Source: Paenibacillus caseinilyticus
Lineage (GTDB): Bacteria; Bacillota; Bacilli; Paenibacillales; NBRC-103111
Direction of reading: 5' to 3'
Assembly (NCBI RefSeq): GCF_027533645.1
Contig: NZ_JAQAGY010000011.1
Coordinates: 157,091 to 221,090, forward strand
Length of the DNA: 64,000 nucleotides
Shown: positions 42,654 to 51,823 of the stretch, one piece after another
Position numbering within the stretch: position 1 is the stretch's first letter
Layout: every line of letters begins with the position of its first letter
The notes under the pieces: model-generated
What the model saw: the letters and a program-made list of their open reading frames with translations, nothing else
The model's database searches: none
What the model was told of the DNA's origin: nothing
Translations under genes and position numbers: made by a program

Positions 42654-45194
42654 ATGAAAAGAAAGAAATGGCTGCATGTGGCAGCCGCAGGCACCCTGTT
42701 TACCATGTCCTTGCCGCTTGCTGTATGGAGTCCTACGATCGCGAATGCGGCAGTTCTCCCCGAAACCACCGCAAACAAACACATCCTTACCGGTCCGCAA
42801 GTTGACGAGTTGGCGGACACTAACCTTACATGGTATACATATAATCTTAAACAGACACCCGAAGACCCATATTACGGCGAAGACAAATCAAGTTACATTC
42901 GCGATCTAAAGACAGAAACTGAAGGAAAAATGATCTATGCTTCAAGTGTTGCTATTAAGGATGTACAAGTAACAACACATGCGTATGAAAAGGCTAAACT
43001 GGATTCCGTTCGTTTCGAATACTCGCTAGACGGCACAACTTTCTTCGCCATTCCCACGGATAAAGTTACCCGACATTACGTAGGTAGCCATGTTAAGGAT
43101 TGGCAGAAATTTTCCTACCATATTTCCCCACTCCCTGAAAATGCGCGGTATTTCAAAATCATCATTGTTGGTGATCCCCAAGCAACAACCAGTAACACGG
43201 CTATTTCCAAAGTAGTCATCAATAAAGCCGTCGCTCCGGTCCAAATTGCACCCACGAATGAAATATTTGATGGTACCACTGTCAATGTCAACTTGACCTC
43301 TACACCAGGAGCCTCAATATCATATCGATTATTACCTAATGAAACGTACATACCATACACATCTCCGCTGGTAATAGATAAAGCAGTAATGATTGAAGCC
43401 ATAGCAAAGACTCCGGGGTTGGAACCCAGTCTGCCCCGTACGTTCAGGCTTGTACCGAGAAGCAGCCTGAAAGTAGATAAATTTGGGCAATCCTATACTG
43501 CAAGCTTTCCGGCGGAAGATCCATTACTAAAAAAGGTGATGAATGAGAAAGAACTTGCAGATGATGCCAACAGCGATAAATCCTACTACTCCGATGCAAC
43601 TTTACCAAAACCTAAAAATCGCGATTTATATGGTGGCTGGGTAGGAAGCAATACGAAATATGGATTGGCAGCTAATGGGTATTTTTCTATACAGCATATC
43701 AACAAGAATCCTGATAATCCTGTACTTACAACACCTGACGGAAATGTTTTCTTTAGTCTAGGGGTGAACGGACTCTCACGTGGCGATACCTTTACCGAAG
43801 TCTACAAAAACGGGGAAGACTTAGATTTTAAGTTAGGGTTAGAAGATCTTCCTAAAATGTGGGAGATACCTGGGGCTACTGCGTACAATTATGACTCGGT
43901 TAAACAAATTAAAACTTTTTCGTATTATAGTTGGAACGAGTATCGTAAGTTTAAGCAAACAGATGGTACGTATACTGTAGGGGGAAATGAGGACTTCTAC
44001 AAACGTGCGGTCGACCGCATACAAAGATGGGGCTTTAATAGTTCGGGGGGGTGGGGACTTGGCTTTGCAGCGAGCAATAAATTACCTTATACCTCCATGC
44101 TTGATTTACTTAACTACAACATCGGTGGAACGAAAATAGATGCATTGAAAGTGTTCGATATCTATGCACTCGACGAGACGATAGCCGGTGAAGCCGGTAA
44201 GACAGCAAAACAAGCATTAGAAGATAAAATAAAAGCGGCTGTGGATCCGAAACAATATAATACGGAAACTGATCAGACTAAAGTTGAGGACAAGTTACAA
44301 GACAAGTATCTGATTGGTTATTTTATTGGGAATGAGTATAAATACGATGATTTCTTTAGAGTAGTGTCAACTCTTACACCAACTACTGGACAACCTGCTT
44401 ATATAAAAAAAGCGTTTGTGAAATATGTAAAACACGAATATGAAAAGACTGTGACCGATCCCAATACCACGCCATTAAATGAATTTAAGAAAAATTGGAA
44501 TTTAACTGGTAATCCTTCAATTACATCGTTCGATCAGTTAGTATCTATCAGCTTTGCGAGACCTGACAATGCTGCTACCTTAGCCGATATTGGAGGGTTT
44601 TACAAGGAATATCTAGACAAGTTCTATGGCACAGTGAGCGGGATTTTCCGTACGTATGATTCGAATCATCTGCTGCTCGGAGACCGGTGGCTGATGGATG
44701 TGATTACTCATAAACATCCTACTGTTGATTTTAGAGCGAGATACGCTTTAGCTGCAGCTCAAGGAAAGTACATGGATGTGATCTCCCTTAATTACTATAC
44801 TAATGACCTGAATGAAACCTTCCTCAATGAAGTTTATCGTAATTCGGGGAAAAAACCGATTCTTATTTCGGAGTTCAGCTTTAGTACGTTGGAATATGGC
44901 TTTAAAGACTTTACAAATAAAACAATTCCGACAGGCAACGAAGAGGGTTCGCAAACCACCCGAAGAGACCGATATATCGATTACGTAAACTCGGCTGCTG
45001 GTTTAGGATTCGTTGTAGGGGCCCACTGGTTTAGTTATCTAGACCAGCCGCTTACCACACGTGCTAACGACAATGAAAGTTATTCTGTTGGGCTTCTCAA
45101 TGTCGCAGACCGTCCATACAAAACATTCCTTCAGGGTGTAACGAAAACGAATCATGACATCTACAACGTACTTAAGGCGACAAAAACGCCATAA
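42654..45194 (+). CDS. Secreted agarase-like (GH50-like) glycoside hydrolase
   Basis: 846-residue secreted protein. Signal peptide to about residue 32 (ANAA), an N-terminal discoidin-like domain (about 35-195), a chitobiase C-terminal-type Fn3-like module (about 205-275; PTNEIFDGTTVNVNLTSTPG, ISYRL), then a TIM-barrel catalytic region. Candidate catalytic residues are the Glu in IGNEYKYDD (about 560) and the Glu in ISEFSFSTLEYG near 755, resembling acid/base and nucleophile of GH50 beta-agarases. AAGGAAG precedes ATG 42654. The coding sequence is visibly more A+T rich than its neighbours, suggesting acquisition. The true substrate, agarose or another galactan, is not certain. Confidence 0.75.
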   Translation: MKRKKWLHVAAAGTLFTMSLPLAVWSPTIANAAVLPETTANKHILTGPQVDELADTNLTWYTYNLKQTPEDPYYGEDKSSYIRDLKTETEGKMIYASSVAIKDVQVTTHAYEKAKLDSVRFEYSLDGTTFFAIPTDKVTRHYVGSHVKDWQKFSYHISPLPENARYFKIIIVGDPQATTSNTAISKVVINKAVAPVQIAPTNEIFDGTTVNVNLTSTPGASISYRLLPNETYIPYTSPLVIDKAVMIEAIAKTPGLEPSLPRTFRLVPRSSLKVDKFGQSYTASFPAEDPLLKKVMNEKELADDANSDKSYYSDATLPKPKNRDLYGGWVGSNTKYGLAANGYFSIQHINKNPDNPVLTTPDGNVFFSLGVNGLSRGDTFTEVYKNGEDLDFKLGLEDLPKMWEIPGATAYNYDSVKQIKTFSYYSWNEYRKFKQTDGTYTVGGNEDFYKRAVDRIQRWGFNSSGGWGLGFAASNKLPYTSMLDLLNYNIGGTKIDALKVFDIYALDETIAGEAGKTAKQALEDKIKAAVDPKQYNTETDQTKVEDKLQDKYLIGYFIGNEYKYDDFFRVVSTLTPTTGQPAYIKKAFVKYVKHEYEKTVTDPNTTPLNEFKKNWNLTGNPSITSFDQLVSISFARPDNAATLADIGGFYKEYLDKFYGTVSGIFRTYDSNHLLLGDRWLMDVITHKHPTVDFRARYALAAAQGKYMDVISLNYYTNDLNETFLNEVYRNSGKKPILISEFSFSTLEYGFKDFTNKTIPTGNEEGSQTTRRDRYIDYVNSAAGLGFVVGAHWFSYLDQPLTTRANDNESYSVGLLNVADRPYKTFLQGVTKTNHDIYNVLKATKTP

Positions 45195-45197
45195 GAG

Positions 45198-45241
45198 AAC
45201 AGCACCTTCACAGCGACCAGGTCACTGCTGAAGGTGCTGTT
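45198..45241. terminator. Bidirectional terminator
   Basis: AACAGCACCTTCA pairs perfectly with TGAAGGTGCTGTT. It follows the agarase-like gene stop by a few bases and separates it from the convergent SUKH gene. Confidence 0.75.
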
Positions 45242-45306
45242 GCTATCTCACAAAGTAATAGGTCGGCTATCCCGGCTCCAGCTGATTCCCGTACCAACAC
45301 CTTCGA

Positions 45307-46110
45307 TTATTTCCTGTAAGCCCCTATCTCCAAAAATTCATCCACACTAATGTGGCGCATTTCATAGTCCGCACCGATGCTCTTTAGCTGGTCCTCTATT
45401 ACAGAGGCGCGTTGTCCGATGCCCTTAAATACCATTAGAGGAGTCGCCTCCAGATAGGTCTTCGCCTGTGCAAAATCGCAGGAAAACACTTTTTTGATGA
45501 ACACCAATGTCTTGATCTTGTCGGTGCCTGTACCTGTAATGAAAATGTTGTAGTAGTCATACGGTTCGCTTTCATCTGTCTCGCACTCCTCGACACTTCT
45601 CGGCAGTAAGACACTATGAAGAAACTCCACGAGATTGTCATAAGCTATGGAGAAATTCCAAGATCCTGCCCCATGCGCCGCTGTATAAATAACGGTATCC
45701 CCTCTGGACAGATCGATACAATAAGGATCGCCTTCATCCGAGGCAATGACCAGATAGTCGCTCGGCCAATCCGTAATGGCTTCATCGGTAACTGGATTGT
45801 AATTGTACCCCGATTGACCCGGCAGAATATCCTTAGCACCATAAATAGTTATATTGATATATTCGTCCGTACTCCAAGAAACCGATTCGGGGACATAATG
45901 CTTCAAGAAATACAAGTACTCCTCAGGCAGACTCCATTGGTCGGTAACGCTGCGGATCGCCTGCTCCTCTGCTAGGGTAATCAGCTGCATGGGATACTTG
46001 GCATAAAAATCGGGATTTTGTTCCCGAATCCCCTCTAAAGCCGCTTGCATTTTCTCTATAACAGCATCGATTTCTGTATACACATGCTCCACGAGAATCA
46101 CCACTTTCAA
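45307..46110 (-). CDS. SUKH-domain protein fused to L7/L12-like C-terminal domain
   Basis: 267 residues in two parts. Residues about 10-175 are SUKH (SMI1/KNR4)-like: LITLAEEQAI, LPEEYLYFLKHY, DYLVIASDEGDPYCIDLS, and a closing VEFLHSVLLP. Residues about 190-258 (DKIKTLVFIKKVFSCDFAQAK, LMVFKGIGQRASVIEDQLKSIGADYEMRHI) match the ribosomal protein L7/L12 C-terminal fold. SUKH proteins commonly act as immunity proteins against polymorphic toxins, but no toxin gene is adjacent. The start is uncertain: TTG 46110 or a GTG slightly downstream; no strong SD. A 20-bp palindrome lies 84 bp upstream. Confidence 0.75.
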   Translation of the reverse strand: MKVVILVEHVYTEIDAVIEKMQAALEGIREQNPDFYAKYPMQLITLAEEQAIRSVTDQWSLPEEYLYFLKHYVPESVSWSTDEYINITIYGAKDILPGQSGYNYNPVTDEAITDWPSDYLVIASDEGDPYCIDLSRGDTVIYTAAHGAGSWNFSIAYDNLVEFLHSVLLPRSVEECETDESEPYDYYNIFITGTGTDKIKTLVFIKKVFSCDFAQAKTYLEATPLMVFKGIGQRASVIEDQLKSIGADYEMRHISVDEFLEIGAYRK

Positions 46111-46193
46111 TAATGTTCACGAGGAGATATTCCACATGGAACAAGAGGTTCCTGCCTGTTAACGGTGCGAAGTCCCGATTATTAAAAAAAGAA

Positions 46194-46213
46194 TACATAA
46201 TAATTATTATGTA
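46194..46213. promoter_or_regulatory. Perfect 20-bp palindrome upstream of SUKH gene
   Basis: TACATAATAATTATTATGTA is a perfect inverted repeat without spacer, in the promoter region of the minus-strand SUKH gene. It could be an operator for a dimeric repressor; A+T-only composition apart from the outer C/G makes a chance origin possible. Confidence 0.4.
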
Positions 46214-46237
46214 AACAAAAACTGTACACAGTCAGGC

Positions 46238-46450
46238 AATCCAGCGTTCACGCCGAAGGCCGCCGCCGCCCGGGAGCCCCGTATCGCCAGGCTGACCCAT
46301 GAGCTGTTGGACCGCGTGGAGGCACCGGGAAGATCGGCCACCTCCAGGACTTCGCTTATCTGCTTGGGGTGATGGTCATAGCCGAACTTCCCGGCATTCC
46401 AAGCGGGGTCCGCGGCCGGTTCAAGCTTTGGTCCGACAAGGTCATGACAA
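46238..46450 (+). pseudogene. Cytochrome P450 fragment
   Basis: Two overlapping plus frames give consecutive parts of a bacterial P450: NPAFTPKAAAAREPRIARLT then, after a frameshift near 46330, FAYLLGVMVIAELPGIP and GRFKLWSDKVM. These match the F-helix-to-I-helix-proximal segment of CYP107/CYP109-like enzymes. No start, haem-binding Cys loop or remainder is present. Debris of a lost gene. Confidence 0.6.
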
Positions 46451-46451
46451 A

Positions 46452-46501
46452 CAGCCGGGCCTGCACCTCCTTCTTCTCCGAAGGCGGTGCAGGCCCGGCT
46501 G
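46452..46501. terminator. Long hairpin downstream of GH105 gene
   Basis: CAGCCGGGCCTGCACC and GGTGCAGGCCCGGCTG form a perfect 16-bp stem with an 18-base loop. It lies about 90 bp beyond the GH105 stop on the minus strand. A U-run is missing, so it may protect the 3' end instead of ending transcription. Confidence 0.5.
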
Positions 46502-46588
46502 TGATTCCGTGTGCAGTCCCAGCAAGCGGTCTGAGTACAGCATAACGGCCTGCGCTCGCTTCGATGCTCCGCATGACCGAACACTTGC

Positions 46589-48910
46589 TCAGATGAGGCT
46601 CACCTGCGATGCCGGTACCCGTGCGGCGAGGCTCCGTTTCAGCTTCGCGATCTCCGTGCCCGCCAGCATCATGATGCCAATACCGTGGTTGTCGTTGAGC
46701 ACGGTGCGCAGGTCGTACTTGTAGTAGTCGGCTGTGAACGCGTAGCGCGAACCGCTGCAGACGCCGTGCACATTCCCGTGCCGGTCGATCGCATGCCGAG
46801 TCAGCCCTTCCCAGGCCTTCAGCGCTGCGGCGGTGTACTTCGTCTCCCCGCCCTCCAGCCAGCCGAAGCGCACGCCCCGGGCGAAGCCGTACGCGAACAT
46901 AGCCGTGCAGGACGCCTCCGCGTAGGCTTCGGGGTCGTCGAGCACCTGGCGCCACAGCCCGCGTTCGCCCTGCAGCGCCGAATAACCGGCGCACAGCTCC
47001 CGGAAGAACGCCAGGAGCGCCGGGCGGTCCGCATGGTCCTCAGGCAGCGCCTCCAGCACCTCCGATAGCGAGAACAGCGTCCAGCCGTTGCCGCGTCCCC
47101 AGGGGATGCCGGTGGCCCGCCCGTATTTGAAGTCATACACATGCGACATAATCCGCTTCTCCGGCAGGAAGAGATAGCGCCGGAAGCGCAGGAACTGTGC
47201 CGCCGCCTCGTCCCAAGCTTCCCGGGAGCCGGTCAGCCGGGCATACCGGCATAGGAACGGCGTGCTCATGTAGAGGTCGTCGGCCCACATCGTATGGGCC
47301 GAATACTCGCCCGGACACAGACGGTAGAAGGCACCGTCCTCCCGCCGCTCCAGGCGGCGCAGCATGAAGTCCGCGATCCGCTCCGCAATCGTCCCGGCCT
47401 CCTCCCGAAAGCGGGCATCCCCGCTGTCCTCCAGGGCCTCGAGCATCGCCGAGCCGAACGAGCCGCAGTTGTCCAGCATGCGGATCTGCACGAGCTGCTG
47501 GTTCAAGGCGGGGAACCCGTACTGAACCTCGTCCCAGCGGGCATACGCGTCCATCTCCGTGCAGGCCTGCACATGAGCCTGCGCATAGGAGACAAGGTCG
47601 CTGCGGCCGAGCCAGCGTCCCGCCTGCAGCAGCCCGTATACCGTCACGCCGAGCGGGTAATCCCACCGGCCATAATTGGTCACAGTGCCGACCGTCCAGC
47701 GGGAGCTCAGCATTGCATTCTCGTAATAAGGCCGGATACGCACCTCTGGAAGATCGAGACTCCAATACAGTCCTCCCTCCCCGCCGGGATAGACCCGGTC
47801 CGTCCTCAGCAGCGCTTCCCAGGCCGGGAGCTCCCCGCCGTCTTCGAACGGCCCCAGCCACAGCCAAGGCCCTTCGCCGGCGCCGTGCACGGTCAGCGGC
47901 AGGGCCAGACGGCAGCCGGCCGGGCTGCTGTCTAAAGAAGCTTCGAGTGAGGCTTCGAGTGAGGCTTCGAGTGGGGGTTCGAGTGAAGCCTCAAGCGTGA
48001 AGTTCCACGCGTCCGCCTCCGGGCAGCCGGTGCGGACGAGCACATCGTGCGCGCCCCAGCCGAGCGGCAGGCTCTCGCGGAACGCCCCGCCTTCCGGCAG
48101 GTCGGCCACCAACCGTCCGCCCGCCCACACGGCGAGCGGCCCTGCGGCCGACCCGGCCAGCGTGAGCGGACCGCTGCCGGCGTCCGTGCGCTGCAGCAGC
48201 GTCCGGGCGAACGCCGTCCGGCCCGGCCCGCGGCCGAACAGCCGCTCGGGCGCGGGCATCGCCGCCTCGGCGCCGCTCCAGCCGGCCTGCGGCAGCCACT
48301 GGAGGCCCGTGGCCGCTTCGCTGCCGCGCAGATCCGGCAGGGCGCCGTCCTCGAAGCGCCGGCCCGCCGCCGGCCGGGAGAACACCCAGCCGGCCTGGCC
48401 GGCCCGCTCCTCGAACGGGGCGAGCACGTTCAGGATGCGCACCTTGGCCTCCTCGGCGCCGAGGAGGCAGCCGAATCCGGCCGGCGTCCACTGCGCCTCG
48501 AGCCACAGGGTGTTCCACCCTTCGGACAGCTCGAGGGGCAGCGTGACGCGCGCATCCGCCCTCAGCTCCTCCACCACGGAGGAGCGGTACGCCAGGCTTC
48601 CGTTCAAGAAGAACCGCAGCGGGCCAAGTGGAGCAAGCTGCAGATCCAAGGAGCGCCGGTTGTCGCTCCACACCAGGGCTGCCGCGTAAGCGTACTCTCC
48701 GGGACCGGCTTCCGGGAACCGGGGAGCGAGGTTCAGATCGTACAGACCTCCCTTCGTCTGCAGCACCCCGGCGGTGCTGAAGGCGCGCCAGACGAAGCCA
48801 GCCGGCGGATTCGCGCCGACATACCGGCCGGCGATCACGCCCAGCATAGCGGCATCGTCCTCCCCGAACCGGTACCGCAGGCTTTCTCCCTCATCGAAAT
48901 ATACCGTCAT
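46589..48910 (-). CDS. GH105-type unsaturated glucuronyl/rhamnogalacturonyl hydrolase with N-terminal extension
   Basis: 773 residues. The C-terminal half (about 390-760) is an (alpha/alpha)6 barrel of family GH105/88: YPLGVTVYGLLQAGRWLG, MWADDLYMSTPFLCRYA, GIPWGRGNGWTLFSLSEVL and LNDNHGIGIMMLAGTEI. These enzymes remove the unsaturated uronic acid left by polysaccharide lyases. The N-terminal half is a beta-rich extension of unknown function with a 12-bp repeat-encoded EASL linker. No signal peptide, so it acts inside the cell on imported oligomers. It is the last gene of the one-strand transporter locus. The region is very G+C rich. Confidence 0.88.
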   Translation of the reverse strand: MTVYFDEGESLRYRFGEDDAAMLGVIAGRYVGANPPAGFVWRAFSTAGVLQTKGGLYDLNLAPRFPEAGPGEYAYAAALVWSDNRRSLDLQLAPLGPLRFFLNGSLAYRSSVVEELRADARVTLPLELSEGWNTLWLEAQWTPAGFGCLLGAEEAKVRILNVLAPFEERAGQAGWVFSRPAAGRRFEDGALPDLRGSEAATGLQWLPQAGWSGAEAAMPAPERLFGRGPGRTAFARTLLQRTDAGSGPLTLAGSAAGPLAVWAGGRLVADLPEGGAFRESLPLGWGAHDVLVRTGCPEADAWNFTLEASLEPPLEASLEASLEASLDSSPAGCRLALPLTVHGAGEGPWLWLGPFEDGGELPAWEALLRTDRVYPGGEGGLYWSLDLPEVRIRPYYENAMLSSRWTVGTVTNYGRWDYPLGVTVYGLLQAGRWLGRSDLVSYAQAHVQACTEMDAYARWDEVQYGFPALNQQLVQIRMLDNCGSFGSAMLEALEDSGDARFREEAGTIAERIADFMLRRLERREDGAFYRLCPGEYSAHTMWADDLYMSTPFLCRYARLTGSREAWDEAAAQFLRFRRYLFLPEKRIMSHVYDFKYGRATGIPWGRGNGWTLFSLSEVLEALPEDHADRPALLAFFRELCAGYSALQGERGLWRQVLDDPEAYAEASCTAMFAYGFARGVRFGWLEGGETKYTAAALKAWEGLTRHAIDRHGNVHGVCSGSRYAFTADYYKYDLRTVLNDNHGIGIMMLAGTEIAKLKRSLAARVPASQVSLI
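47937..47996. repeat. 12-bp tandem repeat within GH105 gene
   Basis: Five 12-bp units (GAAGCTTCGAGT, two of GAGGCTTCGAGT, GGGGGTTCGAGT, GAAGCCTCAAGC) encode EASL-type tetrapeptides in the interdomain linker. Unit number could vary by slippage without breaking the frame. Confidence 0.85.
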
Positions 48911-48965
48911 TCCAGCTCCTCCTATCTTTCCATCTTCCTTCCTTCATCCATGAAGTCCCCGGGGC

Positions 48966-50705
48966 TTACAGCAGCCGGATCGTTACCGTATGGTCAAACG
49001 GCGTCACGAGATTCACATGCACACAGCGGCAGCCCGCCGGATGGACATCCTCGCGGAGTTCAGGGAGCCGGTGCTCGAACGCTCCGCCCGTAAGCTCCAT
49101 GGCCGCCCTGCCGGCACGGTACACGGCATGGCCTCCCGTGAGGAAGTGCCGGCCCTCGCCAGCCGGCTGCAGCCCTTCGCCGTCCAGCTCCCCGCCGGGT
49201 CCGAAGACGAACGTGAGCTGCGCCAGCACGTCTTCCCGTTCGTCGGACCGCACGCGGATCTTCCACTCGCTTCCTGTACGGCTCACCTCCGCCTCCAGCC
49301 GGTGCTCCTGCAGATGCGTCATCGGCCGGAGCTGGTGCGGGAGCAGGTACCACGGCGAGAGGTCCCCGCTGCCGGGCCTTGCAGGCAGCAGCTCCTGCGG
49401 TACGGGGCCGTTGTAGCCCTTCTCCGCCGTGCGTACCAGCCGGTACACGCCGCCTCCCGGCTGTTGGAGCTCATCGAACTTCACGATGCCCGGCTCGAAC
49501 GAAGCCGCCAGCTTCACGCCGAGCAGCTTGGCCGCTCCGTGCCGCAGCGACATGAAGGACGGCGTGCCGGCCATCACCGTGGCGCTCAGCTCCCCGTCGC
49601 GGATGCGGACCACCGGCGAGCCGAAGGCCAGGTGCATCGAGGAGTGGAGGATCCGCAGGCCATGCCCGGCCTTCTCCGCCAAGGCCGTATGCTCGCGCAC
49701 CGGGTGCGTGCCGTTCAGCACCACCTCGTAGCGGTCCGGCAGCGGGGTCCGCTCCACTCCCGCAAGGCTCAGCGACGGGTCGAGCAGATACCCGAGCAGC
49801 AGGTTGTTATTGACCGCCTCCGGCTGGCGGACAAAGCCAGCGGCGTAATCCGCCATCTCGGCGAGGAGCCCGTCGCGGTCGTGCGCAGCCATCAGGCGGC
49901 AGACCAGCGCATACGGAGCGGGATCGGCCGCCTGGCCGAAGTCCTGCCGGCCCGAATAATCCGTTACGACCTCGCCTCCGGGATGGAACAGGTACGCCAT
50001 CATCTTCAGGTTGCGGCGTACATACTCGAGCAGCTCTGGCCGGCCCAGCAGCCTTGCGGTATGGTACAGCGCGATATCGCTCACGGCATTGTAGATGCCG
50101 TTGCTCCGTTCGGTCCACTCCCCGTCCGACGTAATGTCCATGCCTTCGGCGAGCCATTCCTCGGCCCGGGCCGCCAGCTCCGGCCGGCCGAACAGCTCAT
50201 GGAGCATCGAGAGCGCTGCGGTCAGTACCCAGCGGTGGTTCGGCGTATGGCACCCGCCGGTCTCCATTGCGGGGATGGTCCGCGCAAGGAACAGGCGAAG
50301 CTTCTCCCGGGCTCCGGCCAGCGGAGCCCACTCGTGCCCCTCGAGCAGCCGGTACACCTGCGCGAGGCCGCCCACCACGAAGGCGGTATCGGGCGGCGAG
50401 TTGAAGTTCGTCGAGCCGAGCGATACCGTGCCGTCCGGATGCTGGCGGTTCAGGATGAAATCGCAGGCATGCCCGAACGCCTCCAGCAGCTCTTCATCGT
50501 GGTAATAACGGGAGTCCGGGTGCACCAGCGCACACGCCCAGACCGCCATGTGGCGGGGCGTGCCCACATGGGTAGGGCGGGCGATGCCGCTCTCGTCGCG
50601 CACGCCTCCATTATAGCGGGAAGCAGCATCCCTGATCTGCCCTCGCAGGGAAGCTTCCGTCCATTCGTCATTCATGCGGATCAAATTCCGGAATATGGCA
50701 TCCAA
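48966..50705 (-). CDS. Putative polysaccharide lyase-like protein (heparinase II/III-like)
   Basis: 579-residue cytoplasmic protein. The first 330 residues are helical with repeated Trp/His motifs (PTHVGTPRHMAVWACALV, GGCHTPNHRWVLTAALSM, NGIYNAVSDIALYHTARLL) as in alpha/alpha toroid lyases; the C-terminal part is beta-rich (GTPSFMSLRHGAAKLLGVKL, LQEHRLEAEVS). This two-part build resembles heparinase II/III or alginate-type lyases, but I cannot assign a family. NHRW and Tyr/His residues are catalytic candidates. It lies between the sugar isomerase and the GH105, whose substrate it may generate. Confidence 0.6.
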   Translation of the reverse strand: MDAIFRNLIRMNDEWTEASLRGQIRDAASRYNGGVRDESGIARPTHVGTPRHMAVWACALVHPDSRYYHDEELLEAFGHACDFILNRQHPDGTVSLGSTNFNSPPDTAFVVGGLAQVYRLLEGHEWAPLAGAREKLRLFLARTIPAMETGGCHTPNHRWVLTAALSMLHELFGRPELAARAEEWLAEGMDITSDGEWTERSNGIYNAVSDIALYHTARLLGRPELLEYVRRNLKMMAYLFHPGGEVVTDYSGRQDFGQAADPAPYALVCRLMAAHDRDGLLAEMADYAAGFVRQPEAVNNNLLLGYLLDPSLSLAGVERTPLPDRYEVVLNGTHPVREHTALAEKAGHGLRILHSSMHLAFGSPVVRIRDGELSATVMAGTPSFMSLRHGAAKLLGVKLAASFEPGIVKFDELQQPGGGVYRLVRTAEKGYNGPVPQELLPARPGSGDLSPWYLLPHQLRPMTHLQEHRLEAEVSRTGSEWKIRVRSDEREDVLAQLTFVFGPGGELDGEGLQPAGEGRHFLTGGHAVYRAGRAAMELTGGAFEHRLPELREDVHPAGCRCVHVNLVTPFDHTVTIRLL

Positions 50706-50780
50706 GCTTCATCATTTCCCTTCTCTGCGTCGGATTTTGCGTTAGATCTTCCGTCCTCAGCCTCTCCCCGCCCGGCCGGT

Positions 50781-51743
50781 TCAGCCCGCCGCCGCACTGT
50801 CCTGCAAGGTCTGCAGCTTACCGGTCAGGATATCGTGACACCGGTGAATCTCCTCCGGCAGACACGCGGCTTTGAGCTCATATACCTTGACTTTCGCGAG
50901 CGCAATGGCTTCCAGATACGGGTCATAATACCGGTCTTCCCCGCTGTGGACATACGGGCACCAATGATCCGACAGACCGAGGGTTTCATGAAGGTGCACG
51001 CCATAAATGAAGCGCTTAACCTCCTCTAGCTCCGTCTCTGCATCATAGAGTCCCATCCGCTGCATCATCATCGCATGCCCGGTGTCGAGCCACAGGTGCA
51101 CCGGCGCCCCCTGCAGTCTGCCGCAGATCTCCGCCGCCTCCCTGAGCGTTGGGATCTGGTAGCAGCGAGAGCGCGTCTCAATGCCGATGGCCGCATTCCA
51201 CTCCCGCCGCGCCGCCTCTTCGCACGCCTCCTCGAGGCTCTCGGCAATGCGCTGCACGTATCTTGGCGCCAGCGCCGACCGGCGTTCCATCATGCGGTCC
51301 CAGAGCGCCCGGTACTGCGGCGACTGCGGTCCGTGAGCCTGCCACAGCCCTTTCAGCTCCGCATCGATATTGCTCTCGAACGGTACCTCGCCGGGGTGGA
51401 CCACCACTGCTTCTGCCCCGTACCGGTGGGCATATTCCATCGATTGCAGCAGCAGCTCTACGGACCTCTTCCTCATCGCTTCATCGTCATAGCCGAGCAT
51501 CACCGAATCCGTGTCGTAAGCCTTGTCGTTCACGAACGGGAAGACGTTATGTACGCTGGACACTGCGATCTCCCCCTGCTCGATCATCGGCTCGATCGTC
51601 TCCAGCAGCTCCCGCGTAATGTTGTAGTTGAGCTCCACCCGTCTGAACCCTAGGGCCCGGATCTCGTCGATTAGCTCCCGGCCGCTCGTATGTCTTTTGA
51701 TATTCCAGCAGGTGGAGAACGAATACATACCTTTGTCTATCAC
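50781..51743 (-). CDS. Sugar phosphate isomerase/epimerase (AP endonuclease 2-like TIM barrel)
   Basis: 320-residue TIM-barrel protein. Metal-ligand motifs are spread over the barrel: VVVHPGEVP, AAIGIETRSR, VHLWLDTGHAM and YGVHLHETLG, typical of xylose-isomerase-like family 2 enzymes. GTG 51743 is chosen because GGAAGGAG lies 8 bp upstream. Position between permeases and degradative enzymes suggests conversion of a uronic acid or keto-sugar released within the cell. Exact reaction unknown. Confidence 0.85.
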   Translation of the reverse strand: MIDKGMYSFSTCWNIKRHTSGRELIDEIRALGFRRVELNYNITRELLETIEPMIEQGEIAVSSVHNVFPFVNDKAYDTDSVMLGYDDEAMRKRSVELLLQSMEYAHRYGAEAVVVHPGEVPFESNIDAELKGLWQAHGPQSPQYRALWDRMMERRSALAPRYVQRIAESLEEACEEAARREWNAAIGIETRSRCYQIPTLREAAEICGRLQGAPVHLWLDTGHAMMMQRMGLYDAETELEEVKRFIYGVHLHETLGLSDHWCPYVHSGEDRYYDPYLEAIALAKVKVYELKAACLPEEIHRCHDILTGKLQTLQDSAAAG

Positions 51744-51823
51744 AATCACTGCTCCTTCCTTCATCTGCCTGATGTTATATTGTACGTGAAGCCGGCCGCA
51801 GCAGGCCCCTGAAGGAACCCGGG

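Noticed and set aside
46207..46584. 125-codon minus frame downstream of the GH105 gene
   Set aside because: It overlaps the P450 debris on the other strand and a long hairpin; no SD or family resemblance.
48990..51029. 679-codon plus-strand open frame opposite the lyase-like and isomerase genes
   Set aside because: Arg-, Gln- and His-rich shadow frame with no motif; it crosses the ends of two real minus-strand genes.
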